Source: Oscillospiraceae bacterium
GTDB lineage: Bacteria > Bacillota > Clostridia > Oscillospirales > Oscillospiraceae
DNA length: 14,429 nucleotides
Reading direction: 5' to 3'
NCBI GenBank assembly: GCA_020025715.1
Contig: JAHHRQ010000046.1
Location: 1-14,429, forward strand
Shown here: positions 14,001 through 14,429 of the stretch, one piece after another
Layout of the letters: every line of letters starts with the position of its first letter
Position numbering within the stretch: the first letter of the stretch is position 1
Position numbers and translations under genes: made by a program
The notes under the pieces: model-generated
Databases searched by the model: none
Told to the model about the DNA's origin: nothing
The model's input: only the letters and a program-made list of their open reading frames with translations

Positions 14001-14129
14001 AAGGACTTTTTCCCGGCATGTTCCCTTTTGCTCTGCTAAGGAAAGTGAAGCGCAGCGCCGCCGACTGCTTTTGCAAGTAGTCGGCGGCGAATAAAAGCTT
14101 TCCTTTTTATCTCTAATGGGAAAATCCTT
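14001..14129. repeat. Nested inverted-repeat structure, possible small RNA or mobile-element remnant
   Basis: Three nested pairings share one centre. The inner hairpin pairs CGCCGCCGACT (14056-14066) with AGTCGGCGGCG (14079-14089) and extends four further pairs to a TTGC loop. A middle arm pairs AAGGAAAG (14038-14045) with CTTTCCTT (14098-14105). An outer arm pairs 14001-14014 with GGGAAAATCCTT (14118-14129), with a two-base bulge. No T run follows the inner hairpin, so it is not a plain terminator. The ~130 bases lie in a gene-free stretch. A structured RNA or a short non-autonomous repeat element are both possible. Confidence 0.4.
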
Positions 14130-14196
14130 AAAATGTGCAGTTGTAAGCGATAATCAAAATACATGATTATGAAAGGCTTGTTTGATAAATCGGAAT

Positions 14197-14429
14197 TTAA
14201 ATACAAAAATGACTTTTCATTTGCGCAAATAATACCTGCCTATCCTCATCAAGTAACATAGGTTCTTTCTTCAGGGCATAATGATGTGCAAACTCTGCAT
14301 CAAGGTATGAATGAGATGTACTCTGTAAAGGGTGGTTTCTACCATCAATTACACAATGACTGATGTCTCATTTATGGTGAATAAAGCACGGTCAAAAGGC
14401 GGTGACTGTACATAATCAATAGTTAAAGG
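14197..14429 (-). pseudogene. Unidentified leftward coding remnant at the window edge, probably frameshifted
   Basis: On the minus strand one frame enters from the right edge and reads 26 residues, including YVQSPPFDRALFTINET, before a stop at 14351-14349. In another frame, 14367-14197 reads 56 residues to a stop and includes DGRNHPLQSTSHSYLDAEF and HHYALKKEPMLLDEDRQV. The second frame has no good start and overlaps the end of the first, as if one gene had suffered a frameshift near 14350-14370. I do not recognise either peptide. The first could simply be the intact C-terminus of a gene beyond the edge. Codon use is AT-rich and unlike the Etf genes. Confidence 0.35.

Noticed and set aside
1..14429. 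CRISPR array, tRNA or rRNA genes, complete insertion sequence
   Set aside because: No regularly spaced repeats, no tRNA-like cloverleaf with conserved TTCGA arm, no rRNA segment and no transposase was seen on either strand.

Overview
The window reads as a chromosomal stretch from an anaerobic, low-to-mid GC Firmicute, most likely a gut-type Clostridia. This is inferred from strong AGGAGG-type ribosome binding sites, a CotH/lamin-tail lipoprotein with a Gram-positive-style lipobox, and a lactate-dehydrogenase/electron-transfer-flavoprotein (Etf) gene set of the kind known from acetogens and butyrate producers. I ran no similarity search; family calls rest on motifs and overall protein architecture.

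Left part (1-3850): a leftward type I restriction-modification operon runs off the edge. hsdM is complete, and hsdS starts in a stop/start overlap with only its first 14 codons visible. Divergent from it is recQ, a full RecQ helicase with zinc-binding, HRDC and an extra small C-terminal DNA-binding-like domain. A strong hairpin, U-rich on both strands, separates recQ from the next, convergent gene.

Middle-left (3855-7121): two leftward genes. One encodes a large surface lipoprotein with two lamin-tail domains, a chitobiase C-terminal-like domain and a CotH kinase-like domain. The other is an IclR-family regulator whose terminator hairpin overlaps its own stop codon.

Middle-right (7122-13353): the most interesting part. 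Divergent from iclR lie a metallo-beta-lactamase-fold hydrolase and an OFA-type (oxalate/formate antiporter-like) MFS transporter. After a 528-base regulatory gap come a GlcD/LctD-type FAD 2-hydroxyacid dehydrogenase, etfB and etfA, closed by a terminator. The reading I favour is an inducible module that imports a carboxylate, processes it with the MBL hydrolase, and oxidises a 2-hydroxyacid such as D-lactate or glycolate through a dehydrogenase/Etf complex, possibly by flavin-based electron bifurcation. The control region holds two perfect palindromes, a pair of 20-base direct repeats and consensus promoters. The gap before the dehydrogenase holds a near-consensus promoter with a palindrome across its -10 box, followed by a leader with competing hairpins. 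Every gene of the module avoids TTA, CTA and TCA over long stretches, which suggests high expression.

Right end (13354-14429): a small four-helix membrane protein of unknown function with a strong terminator, then a nested ~130-base inverted-repeat structure, and at the edge a degraded or frameshifted leftward coding remnant that I cannot identify.
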